Assembly: GCA_900543715.1 (NCBI GenBank)
Contig: UQSX01000046.1
Span: forward strand, 1-21,701
Length of the DNA: 21,701 nt
Source: an uncultured Blautia sp.
Lineage (GTDB): Bacteria; Bacillota; Clostridia; Lachnospirales; Lachnospiraceae
Reading direction: 5' to 3'
Positions within the stretch are counted from its first letter, which is position 1, and each line of letters starts with the position of its first letter. Under the pieces are notes generated by a model. The model did not search any database. It worked only from the letters and a program-made list of their open reading frames with translations, and was not told the DNA's origin. Positions 15,852 through 21,701 of this stretch are shown in pieces. The translations under genes were made by a program, and so were the position numbers.

Positions 15852-17321
15852 CTATATGATAATGCAGACCAGTCCGCCTTTGCTGTCATTCACAATCTTC
15901 TGCATAGTGTCCTGCAGCTTGATCTGGCTTTCATCCCCGATCTGTACCAGCTTGGTATGGATTCCGTCTTCCACCAGCTGTCCAATGGATTTACCAAATA
16001 TATTAGTCTGCCATACGCTTTCTTTTCGTTCATCACAGGTCTTAATATACTCGATCAGATCCTTTGCCTGCTCCTCGCTTCCTACAATAGGGGCGATCTC
16101 TGTCTCAATATTCGCTCGGATCATATGAATAGAAGGACTAACAGATTTGATCTTCACCCCGTACTTACTTCCCTGTTTGATCACCACAGGTTCCTCCAGC
16201 TTGATTTCTTCTTTATCAGGAGTCACAACTCCATATCCCTTTCCCCGCACTGCTGAAATGGCGTCCTGAACCTTCACATATTCTTTCTTCATCCTGGCCA
16301 TTTCCTGCATAGTATGGATCAGCTCATATTCGTCAGAAATGGACACTCCCGTCATCTCACTGAGGATCTCATAATACCATTTCTCATCCATATCCACCCG
16401 GACCTGTACCCTGCCGTTGGAAAGAGAAATTTTTTCCGGGGTCATGTTTTTTACATACTCCGAAGTAAAAGGAAGATGTTCCCGGGCTGCATCTTTTACA
16501 TATTTCATCTTGCTCATCAGCTCCCGGATCCCATCCAGCAGGTTTTCCTTCAGATAGTGGTCTGCCGGCAGCATTTCCACCCATTTGGGTACATAAAACT
16601 CCATCTGTACGATTGGAAATTCATAGAGGATCTTCTCCAGTATCCTGGTGATATCCTCTTTCCGCAGCTGTTCGCAGTTTACGCTCATGACCCCTGCCTG
16701 ATACTTTTTTTTCAGCTCCTGGACCAGATTCTGGGTCTCTTCCTTGTAAGGCTTCTGGGAATTTACCAGGATCAGAAAAGGCTTACCTGTTTTTTTTAAT
16801 TCCTGGACTGTTTTTTCTTCGCCCTCTATGTAATTTTCCCTTGGAATCTCCCCGAAAGAACCGTCGCAGGTGATCACAAGACCAATACTGGAATGTTCTT
16901 CGATAACCTTTCTGGTTCCTGTCTCTGCTGCCTGGTGAAAGGGAATCTCGTAGCCAAACCAGGGCGTTTTTACCATCCGCTCCTTTCCTTCCTCCATGTT
17001 TCCCGCCGCATCCCGGACCATAAAGCCCACGCAGTCTATAAGGCGTATTTTTGCCTCCAGGTCTTCCCCCAGGGATATTGACGCAGCTTCTTTTGGAATG
17101 AATTTCGGTTCCACTGTAGTGATCATTTTTCCGGAACCGCTTAAGGGGAGCTGATCTCTTACTTCTTTTTTCTGATTCTCTTCCATGTTTGGGAGCACTG
17201 CCAGCTCCATAAACCGTCTTATGAACGTAGACTTTCCTGTGCGGACCGGTCCCACTACGCCTATGTAAATTTCCCCGTTTGTACGGGCCTGGATATCCTG
17301 ATAGATATGATATGCATCCAT
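15852..17321 (-). CDS. spoIVA: Stage IV sporulation protein A, spore coat ATPase SpoIVA
   Basis: ATPase that polymerises on the forespore surface to form the coat basement layer. 489 residues, almost the B. subtilis length (492). The N-terminal TRAFAC-type GTPase-like domain has the P-loop GVVGPVRTGKSTF (21-33), LIDCVGFMVRDAAGNMEEG (about 93-111) and a TPWFGYEIPF stretch. The middle and C-terminal domains include DEKWYYEILSEMTG and the C-terminal GGLVCIII anchor-type end. AAGGAGG lies 7 nt before the ATG at 17321. It stands alone, with its own terminator, as usual for spoIVA. Expression from a mother-cell sigma-E promoter is expected from the family, but no confident match was read upstream. 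Confidence 0.97.
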   Translation of the reverse strand: MDAYHIYQDIQARTNGEIYIGVVGPVRTGKSTFIRRFMELAVLPNMEENQKKEVRDQLPLSGSGKMITTVEPKFIPKEAASISLGEDLEAKIRLIDCVGFMVRDAAGNMEEGKERMVKTPWFGYEIPFHQAAETGTRKVIEEHSSIGLVITCDGSFGEIPRENYIEGEEKTVQELKKTGKPFLILVNSQKPYKEETQNLVQELKKKYQAGVMSVNCEQLRKEDITRILEKILYEFPIVQMEFYVPKWVEMLPADHYLKENLLDGIRELMSKMKYVKDAAREHLPFTSEYVKNMTPEKISLSNGRVQVRVDMDEKWYYEILSEMTGVSISDEYELIHTMQEMARMKKEYVKVQDAISAVRGKGYGVVTPDKEEIKLEEPVVIKQGSKYGVKIKSVSPSIHMIRANIETEIAPIVGSEEQAKDLIEYIKTCDERKESVWQTNIFGKSIGQLVEDGIHTKLVQIGDESQIKLQDTMQKIVNDSKGGLVCIII

Positions 17322-17453
17322 GAACCTGCCTCCTTAATTCTACTGACGCTGCTGCTGCAAGGCCTGACTGCTTCTGAGTGTCTTCCCTGCAGGATCCTTG
17401 CGCCCTGACATCATATTAATAATATATATGTAGGATGCCGCCAAATAATACAT
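17322..17453. other. spoIVA upstream region with a 5' leader hairpin
   Basis: Part of the 224-nt divergent region between spoIVA (minus) and the radical SAM gene (plus). On the minus strand GCAAGG-AT-CCTG pairs with CAGG-CCTTGC (17357-17366 with 17390-17401), about 10 bp with a 2-nt bulge, in what would be the spoIVA leader. An AT-rich stretch (17413-17430) lies further upstream. No coding potential and no convincing sigma-E promoter were found. Confidence 0.35.
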
Positions 17454-17467
17454 CGAACATTTGTTCT
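17454..17467. promoter_or_regulatory. LexA/SOS-box-like operator 1
   Basis: CGAACATTTGTTCT matches the Gram-positive LexA box pattern CGAAC-N4-GTTCG at all but the last base of the half-sites. It abuts and shares one base with the -35 box of the plus-strand promoter (17467-17472), where a bound repressor would block RNA polymerase. A second box lies 48 bp downstream centre to centre. Confidence 0.75.
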
Positions 17468-17495
17468 TGACATTAACAGCAGACAGTTCTATAAT
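17467..17495 (+). promoter_or_regulatory. Consensus sigma-A promoter for the radical SAM unit
   Basis: TTGACA (17467-17472) and TATAAT (17490-17495) with a 17-nt spacer: a perfect housekeeping consensus. The predicted start is near 17502, at the beginning of the second LexA-like box. A perfect promoter for a rarely needed gene fits tight repression and strong induction. Confidence 0.88.
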
Positions 17496-17501
17496 ATATT
17501 C

Positions 17502-17515
17502 AGAACATATGTTTG
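17502..17515. promoter_or_regulatory. LexA/SOS-box-like operator 2
   Basis: AGAACATATGTTTG matches the GAAC-N4-GTTY core with the preferred central ATAT. It covers the predicted transcription start and lies 31 nt before the ATG. With box 1 it brackets the promoter, a typical arrangement for a tightly LexA-repressed gene. Confidence 0.75.
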
Positions 17516-17545
17516 TATACTATAATTTTAACTGGGGAATTTATT

Positions 17546-19072
17546 ATGGAAATAAAAAAAGAACCGGACTTAGAAGAAAAATTAAAGATTCTCTCCGACG
17601 CTGCCAAATATGATGTGGCCTGCACTTCCAGCGGCGTTGACCGGAAAGGAGAAAAAGGAAGCCTGGGAAACTCCAGGGCCTGCGGCATCTGTCACAGCTT
17701 TGCTGCAGACGGCCGCTGTATTTCCCTTTTAAAAGTGCTCCTCTCCAATCATTGTATCTATGACTGTAAATACTGCCTCAACCGCCGTTCCAATCAAAGG
17801 GTCCGGACCTCTTTTACACCGGAGGAGCTCTGTACCATTACCATTGAGTTTTACAAACGGAATTATATTGAAGGACTTTTTTTAAGCTCCGGAGTGGTGA
17901 AAAATCCTACCTACACCATGGAACTGATGTACCGCACTCTTTTTCTCCTCCGGAATAAATATCATTTCCGGGGATATATACATGCCAAAGCCGTTCCGGG
18001 AGCTGCCCCTGAGATCATTCAGGAGATCGGTTATCTGGCGGATCGTATGAGTGTCAACATGGAACTGCCCACCAAAGAAAGCCTCCGCCTTCTTGCCCCG
18101 GGTAAAAGCCATGAAGCCATCTTTCGCCCTATGGATCAGATCCGGCAGCAGATTACAGATTACCGCCTGTCCATTGGAAAATCAGCCTCTATGGAGCGGC
18201 ATTTTGGTAATCAGTATCTCACAGGCAGTATTTTTTCCTCTTCCGATAAAAAGCTGGATTCCCAGGCAGCAGGCCTGACAGATAAAGTCAGCCCTGTCCT
18301 TCCCCGAAAAGGGGATTCCCAGCTTTTAGAGAACTTTTCCGGCAAAGGAAATATTTCTTCTCAAAATAGTCCCCGGCCTTTTGCGCCTGCCGGACAGAGC
18401 ACCCAAATGATCATCGGCGCTACTCAGGAAAATGATTATCAGCTTTTAAAAGTCACCCAGACCATGTACCAGCGCTATGATCTGAAGCGGGTCTTTTTCT
18501 CCGCTTACATTCCCCTGAATGAAGACAGGGATCTGCCTGCTCTGGATACAGCCCCGCCTCTTCTCAGAGAACACCGTCTGTATCAGGCCGACTGGCTTCT
18601 CCGGTACTATGGTTTTCAGGCAGAGGACCTGCTCAGTCCTTCCCGCCCTAATTTTAATATCTTTCTGGATCCGAAATGCGACTGGGCCCTCCGGCATCTG
18701 GAGCTGTTTCCCATTGAAGTCTCCACAGCCTCCTATCAGGATCTTCTGAAAGTTCCCGGTATTGGAAACAAGTCTGCCTGGAGGATCCTTCAGGCCAGGC
18801 GTTTCGGCAGGCTGGACTTTTCTTCCCTGAAAACCATGGGCGTGGTATTAAAGCGGGCCCAATATTTTATTACCTGTCATGGAAAAATGCGCTACCGCAC
18901 TCCCATAGAAGAAAATTTTATTACCAGACAGCTTACTGGAAGTGAAGGGAAAGCCCTCTGGGAGCTGGAACACCCTCAAACCTACCGCCAGCTTTCTCTC
19001 TTTGACGACAATTTTCTGGAAATTCCTCCCACAGTGGAGGACAGCCGGAAAACTTTCTCCGGGCAGTTATAG
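17546..19072 (+). CDS. Radical SAM protein, putative DNA repair/modification (TIGR03916-like)
   Basis: 508 residues from the ATG at 17546 (GGGGA about 8 nt upstream). It resembles the radical SAM family that co-occurs with TIGR03915 proteins and uracil-DNA glycosylase-like domains; its reaction is unknown. The radical SAM cluster motif is HCIYDCKYC (Cys70, Cys74, Cys77). A second cysteine group, ACGICHSFAADGRC (Cys46, Cys49, Cys58), lies just upstream. FAPAGQSTQMIIGAT (279-293) and RVFFSAYIPL (315-324) follow. A helix-hairpin-helix-like DNA-binding motif, LLKVPGIGNKSAWRIL (400-415), lies in the C-terminal part. Residues about 211-278 are a Ser/Gly/Lys-rich, probably disordered insertion that makes the protein longer than the roughly 400-residue family norm. 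The partner gene follows 47 nt downstream. LexA-like boxes flank its promoter. Confidence 0.9.
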   Translation: MEIKKEPDLEEKLKILSDAAKYDVACTSSGVDRKGEKGSLGNSRACGICHSFAADGRCISLLKVLLSNHCIYDCKYCLNRRSNQRVRTSFTPEELCTITIEFYKRNYIEGLFLSSGVVKNPTYTMELMYRTLFLLRNKYHFRGYIHAKAVPGAAPEIIQEIGYLADRMSVNMELPTKESLRLLAPGKSHEAIFRPMDQIRQQITDYRLSIGKSASMERHFGNQYLTGSIFSSSDKKLDSQAAGLTDKVSPVLPRKGDSQLLENFSGKGNISSQNSPRPFAPAGQSTQMIIGATQENDYQLLKVTQTMYQRYDLKRVFFSAYIPLNEDRDLPALDTAPPLLREHRLYQADWLLRYYGFQAEDLLSPSRPNFNIFLDPKCDWALRHLELFPIEVSTASYQDLLKVPGIGNKSAWRILQARRFGRLDFSSLKTMGVVLKRAQYFITCHGKMRYRTPIEENFITRQLTGSEGKALWELEHPQTYRQLSLFDDNFLEIPPTVEDSRKTFSGQL

Positions 19073-19119
19073 TCTGCCGGAAATAATTCTGCTCAGTCCC
19101 AAACAGGAGGTATTGTTAA

Positions 19120-19875
19120 ATGATTGTTTTCACTTGCTACGATGATTTTGAGTCCATGATGACCTGTATCTATGACGCCTGGGCCGCCCGGCTGGGCCAC
19201 TCCAATATACGGCTGATGACCGAGCCGGTAGAGGAGCCGGAGCTTTTCTGCCAGTACCGTCACATTGACCCAGACCCGGAAAAATGCCGGAAAGTCATCC
19301 GCTCTGTCCGTACAAAAATTTCTCCTAACGCTTATCAGGACATATACCGGTCCGCCATGCACTGGAACCCTGACAAGCTGGATATCATTTATCGTTTTCT
19401 TGTCCTTGGCTTTGCCTGTGGATCCCAGGTAACCCGTATGTTAAACAATCCCTATGTATCGGCTCTCTTTGAGCTAAACCGAAAGGTGGCCAATGAAAGC
19501 CATCAATTCCGGGAATTTATCCGTTTTTCCAGGCTTAATGACCAGGCCCTCTTTTCCCTGATCGAACCAAAGTGCAATATTCTTACCCTTGTGGCCTCCC
19601 ACTTTGCTGACCGGATGCCCTCGGAAAACTGGCTGATCACAGACAAAAAACGTCTTTTAGCAGTTGTCCATCCCAAAGATAAGGATTATTTTCTCACTTC
19701 CATTACTCCTCAGGAACTGGCTCATATGGAAGAGGCACAAAAGGGGGACAGCTATTCTTCTCTGTGGAAGGCTTTCTTTCATTCTGTGAGTGTTGAGGCA
19801 AGGGCAAACTATCGTTGTCAAAGAAACTTCCTGCCTCTCTGGTATCGGAAAAATATGACGGAATTTTCCATCTGA
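19120..19875 (+). CDS. TIGR03915-type putative DNA metabolism protein
   Basis: 251-residue partner of the radical SAM protein. Family-like features are VFTCYDDFESMMTCIYDAW at the N-terminus, RSVRTKISPNAYQDIY (about 66-81), YRFLVLGFACG (about 91-101), FREFIRFSRL and the C-terminal WKAFFHSVSVEARANYRCQR followed by PLWYRKNMTEF. Related proteins are often fused to a uracil-DNA glycosylase domain; this copy is the short form without it. AGGAGG lies 9 nt before the ATG. It shares the SOS-like promoter with the upstream gene, and hairpins follow its stop. Biochemical role unknown; a DNA repair or modification role is inferred from family pairing and regulation. Confidence 0.88.
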   Translation: MIVFTCYDDFESMMTCIYDAWAARLGHSNIRLMTEPVEEPELFCQYRHIDPDPEKCRKVIRSVRTKISPNAYQDIYRSAMHWNPDKLDIIYRFLVLGFACGSQVTRMLNNPYVSALFELNRKVANESHQFREFIRFSRLNDQALFSLIEPKCNILTLVASHFADRMPSENWLITDKKRLLAVVHPKDKDYFLTSITPQELAHMEEAQKGDSYSSLWKAFFHSVSVEARANYRCQRNFLPLWYRKNMTEFSI

Positions 19876-19898
19876 CGGATACCTCTGTTTTCTATGAA

Positions 19899-19933
19899 AC
19901 CATAGACAGCACGCTCTGCGAACTGTCTATGGT
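19899..19933 (+). other. Perfect 11-bp inverted repeat downstream of the TIGR03915-type gene
   Basis: ACCATAGACAG (19899-19909) and CTGTCTATGGT (19923-19933) form an 11-bp stem with a 13-nt loop. It begins 23 nt after the stop codon. There is no U run directly after it, so it is more likely a stabilising 3' hairpin, or the first part of a composite terminator with the hairpin at 19941-19983. Confidence 0.55.
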
Positions 19934-19940
19934 CATAAAT

Positions 19941-19983
19941 AAAGAACCGACCGGGATCCTGTCAGATTTCCGGCCGGTTCTTT
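19941..19983 (-). terminator. Terminator for folD, probably bidirectional
   Basis: Arms 19941-19954 and 19970-19983 give a 14-bp stem. In the minus-strand RNA the single imperfect pair becomes G-U, and the stem is followed by a U-rich tract (TTCTTTATTTAT). It starts 7 nt after the folD stop. In the plus direction the stem has one mismatch and a short TTCTTT tail, so it may also stop the convergent radical SAM transcript. Confidence 0.82.
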
Positions 19984-19990
19984 ACCAGTC

Positions 19991-20842
19991 TTATAAATAT
20001 TTTCTCTTTGCAGCTTCTACTACATGGCCAACCAGTACAGAAGTAGTTACGCTTCCAACTCCTCCCGGAACTGGTGTGATTGCCTCCACAATAGGCTCCG
20101 CTTTCTCAAAGTCTACATCTCCGCAAAGCTTGCCTTCGGCATTTACATTGATACCTACATCGATAACAATCTGTCCTTCTCTCAGATATGTATCATCTAC
20201 TACGCCTGCACGTCCTGCTGCTACGATAACAATGTCTGCCTCTTTTACAACAGAAGGCATGTCCACAGTTCTTGTATGGCATACAGTAACTGTTGCGTTT
20301 TTCTTGATCAGCATCATGGCCGCTGGCTTTCCTACTACCAGGCTTCTGCCGATAACAACGGCTCTCTTTCCTGTACAGTCAATGCCATAGTGGTCCAGAA
20401 TCTCCATACATGCCTGGGGTGTACATGGAGGAAATCCTACTTCTTTACCTGTAAATACACCTGTCATAGAACCATCGGTCATACAGTCTACGTCCTTTGC
20501 AGGATCCAGGGCATTCTCAATAACCGCCTGATCTAAATGTTTGGGAAGAGGGCGGAACAACAGTACACCATGGATATTGTCGTTCTTGTTCATTTTCTCG
20601 ATTTCTGCCAGCAGATCCTCCTGGGATACATCTGCTGGCAGCAGCACCTTCTCACATGCAACGCCCAGTGTCTCACAGCGTTTTGTGGCGCCTCTCTCAT
20701 AAGAAATGTCGCTTTCATTCTCGCCTACACGGATAATTCCAAGGGTAGGTTTTACACCCTTTTCTTCCAATGCTGCAACATCTGCTTTGATTCTCTCATT
20801 CAGTGCAGCCGTTACTTCTTTTCCAAGTAATCTCTTTGCCAT
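19991..20842 (-). CDS. folD: Methylenetetrahydrofolate dehydrogenase FolD (cyclohydrolase residues replaced)
   Basis: Interconverts methylene- and methenyl-tetrahydrofolate in the methyl branch of acetogenesis. 283 residues, normal FolD length. Conserved parts are the active-site Tyr48, KDVD with Asp119, PPCTPQA (138-144), the NAD(P)-binding VVIGRSLVVGKP (162-173) and TPVPGGVGSVTT near the C-terminus. In bifunctional enzymes the motif is YxxxK; here it is YERGA, with Ala52 where the catalytic Lys should be. The VQLPLP motif reads LFRPLP, replacing the Gln with Phe96. Both replaced residues serve cyclohydrolase activity in the human enzyme (Lys56, Gln100), so this FolD may be dehydrogenase only. 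ATG 20842 was chosen over 20863 because the AGGAGG site lies between them. fchA is 48 nt upstream. Confidence 0.95.
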   Translation of the reverse strand: MAKRLLGKEVTAALNERIKADVAALEEKGVKPTLGIIRVGENESDISYERGATKRCETLGVACEKVLLPADVSQEDLLAEIEKMNKNDNIHGVLLFRPLPKHLDQAVIENALDPAKDVDCMTDGSMTGVFTGKEVGFPPCTPQACMEILDHYGIDCTGKRAVVIGRSLVVGKPAAMMLIKKNATVTVCHTRTVDMPSVVKEADIVIVAAGRAGVVDDTYLREGQIVIDVGINVNAEGKLCGDVDFEKAEPIVEAITPVPGGVGSVTTSVLVGHVVEAAKRKYL

Positions 20843-20890
20843 CTTTCTAAATTCCTCCTGCATTTTCTATCAGTCATAGACCGATTTACA

Positions 20891-21520
20891 TTATTTTAAT
20901 CTGGATAAAACGCTGTCAAAGGTTTCATCTGCGATTTTTGTATATTTTTCAAGCATAGCATCTGCTTTTTTGTTTAATTCTTCTGCATACTCTCTGTCAG
21001 CCATTGATTTTGTATTAATATATACATTCAGGCTTGCACCCTTTAATGCAGCTTTACAAAAAGCAGCGCCTACGCCGGCATCACTGATTGCCAGTTTAGA
21101 GCCTTTCGCAGCAAACTCTACGATCACTTCAATAGCTTCGCAGCATTTCTCCATAATCTCCATAGGTACAGAGCAGGCATCTTTCAATACAATCTCCATT
21201 ACCCGGGCTTTCTCGGCCTTTTCTTCTTCTGTCTCTCTGGGCATACCGTATGCTTTGGAAAGAGGTTCGAATACTTCTGCATCTCTCTCAATAAGACGAA
21301 GAAAATCTTTCTGGAGTTCATCACATTTTTTCTTTAACTCCCACATCTCATCTTCCACGTCTGCATATTTTTTCTTTCCTACAGTCAGGCTTCCCACCAT
21401 ATTCCCCAGGGCGATACCTACTGCGCCTACTAAAGCAGAGGCGCCGCCGCCGCCTGGTACAGGTGCTTTAGAAGCTAAAACCTCTACGAACTCATTACAT
21501 GGTACAGTTGAAAATCCCAT
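20891..21520 (-). CDS. fchA: Methenyltetrahydrofolate cyclohydrolase FchA (cyclodeaminase family)
   Basis: Hydrolyses or forms methenyl-tetrahydrofolate next to formyl-tetrahydrofolate; member of the formiminotransferase-cyclodeaminase (FTCD_C) family. 209 residues, mostly helical, typical length. Signatures are CNEFVEVLASKAPVPGGGGA (8-27), SALVGAVGIALGNMVGSLT, an acidic helix with LIERDAEVFEPL, and ISDAGVGAAFCKAALKGA (about 144-161). Position between fhs and folD is that of the clostridial and acetogen cyclohydrolase rather than a histidine-degradation enzyme. A strong AGGAGG precedes the ATG at 21520. Transcription probably comes from upstream of fhs, outside the window. Confidence 0.93.
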   Translation of the reverse strand: MGFSTVPCNEFVEVLASKAPVPGGGGASALVGAVGIALGNMVGSLTVGKKKYADVEDEMWELKKKCDELQKDFLRLIERDAEVFEPLSKAYGMPRETEEEKAEKARVMEIVLKDACSVPMEIMEKCCEAIEVIVEFAAKGSKLAISDAGVGAAFCKAALKGASLNVYINTKSMADREYAEELNKKADAMLEKYTKIADETFDSVLSRLK

Positions 21521-21553
21521 TTCTTATATCCTCCTAAAATCTGAAAGTAATTT

Positions 21554-21584
21554 CCACCAGGCGGAAAAGCTCTCCGCCTGGCGG
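21554..21584 (-). other. GC-rich hairpin between fhs and fchA
   Basis: In the 104-nt intercistronic gap, 21554-21565 and 21573-21584 form a 12-bp stem with one G-U pair in the minus-strand RNA and a 7-nt loop. No U tract follows (AAATTACTTTC), so it is not a typical terminator. It may protect the fhs mRNA 3' end or adjust the expression ratio of fhs to fchA-folD. Confidence 0.6.
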
Positions 21585-21624
21585 ATACTGCTATCTGTAA
21601 GCCCCTGAAGGGTTTCAGTCGAAA

Positions 21625-21701
21625 TCAGAACAGACCGGAAATCTTACCTGTCTCATCTACATCAATACGCTCTGCAGCCGGAACTTTCGGAAGACCAGGC
21701 A
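21625..21701 (-). CDS. fhs: Formate-tetrahydrofolate ligase Fhs, C-terminal end only
   Basis: Only the last 24 codons and the TGA (21625-21627) are inside the window; the rest lies beyond the right edge. The encoded tail PGLPKVPAAERIDVDETG plus KISGLF is the highly conserved C-terminus of formyl-tetrahydrofolate synthetase, which makes 10-formyl-THF from formate and ATP, the first step of the methyl branch of the Wood-Ljungdahl pathway. The order fhs-fchA-folD is typical of acetogenic and related clostridia. Confidence 0.9.
   Translation of the reverse strand, partial: PGLPKVPAAERIDVDETGKISGLF

Noticed and set aside
17400..17453. Sigma-E promoter for spoIVA on the minus strand
   Set aside because: CTACATAT-like and GTATTAT-like strings are present but their spacing does not fit the sigma-E consensus, so no site was called.
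17513..17545. Upstream TTG start for the radical SAM gene
   Set aside because: The TTG lies inside the second LexA-like box near the predicted transcription start; ATG at 17546 has a proper ribosome binding site.
19815..20390. 191-codon plus-strand open frame
   Set aside because: Overlaps the end of the TIGR03915-type gene and crosses two hairpins before running antisense to folD; Ser/Thr/Pro-rich composition typical of an antisense shadow.
20843..20863. Longer FolD start at 20863
   Set aside because: The AGGAGG site lies just after this ATG and correctly precedes the ATG at 20842, which gives the conserved MAKRLLGKEV start.
1..21701. CRISPR arrays, insertion sequences, tRNA or rRNA genes, phage genes
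   Set aside because: No regularly spaced repeats, transposase or integrase reading frames, tRNA cloverleaf or rRNA sequence were seen; the window is compact core metabolism.

Overview
This window looks like the chromosome of an anaerobic, spore-forming, acetogen-like Firmicute, most likely a Lachnospiraceae member close to Blautia. The evidence is an oxygen-independent (cbi-type) cobalamin pathway, a spoIVA sporulation gene, and a methyl-branch Wood-Ljungdahl cluster (fhs, fchA, folD), with moderate GC content and Gram-positive promoters and ribosome binding sites. The genus is an inference from gene content only.

Left two thirds (1-15095, minus strand, transcribed right to left): one long cobalamin operon. 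A consensus sigma-A promoter (15067-15095) drives a leader of about 265 nt holding a cobalamin riboswitch and an intrinsic terminator (14851-14882). Then come cbiD, cbiL, cbiF, cbiG, cbiH, a cbiJ-cbiE-cbiT triple fusion, cbiA, cobT, cobU, cobS, a short second cobU-like gene, cobC, cbiB, cobD and cobQ/cbiP, which runs off the left edge. Most neighbours overlap or lie within 30 nt. The set covers most corrin-ring methylations, a,c-diamide formation, aminopropanol attachment and nucleotide-loop assembly. cbiC, a cobaltochelatase and a corrinoid adenosyltransferase are not in the window. The L-threonine-O-3-phosphate decarboxylase gene cobD is frameshifted near its 3' end, in a pattern that fits a 19-nt deletion between short direct repeats.

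Middle (15092-17321, minus strand): a DUF3786 gene whose stop codon lies inside the -35 box of the cobalamin promoter, then a strong terminator and spoIVA.

Plus-strand island (17454-19875): a consensus promoter bracketed by two LexA/SOS-box-like palindromes drives a two-gene unit. It encodes a radical SAM protein with a C-terminal helix-hairpin-helix and a small partner protein (the TIGR03916/TIGR03915 pair, suspected of DNA repair or modification, function unknown). The operator layout links this little-understood pair to the DNA-damage response and is the most interesting part of the window.

Right end (19941-21701, minus strand): fhs (only the last 24 codons present), fchA and folD, the tetrahydrofolate one-carbon steps of acetogenesis. 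FolD lacks the Lys and Gln used for cyclohydrolase activity in bifunctional FolD enzymes, which fits a split of labour with the neighbouring dedicated cyclohydrolase FchA. The cobalamin operon and the folate cluster are plausibly linked functionally, since the acetogenic methyl branch passes its methyl group to a corrinoid protein.
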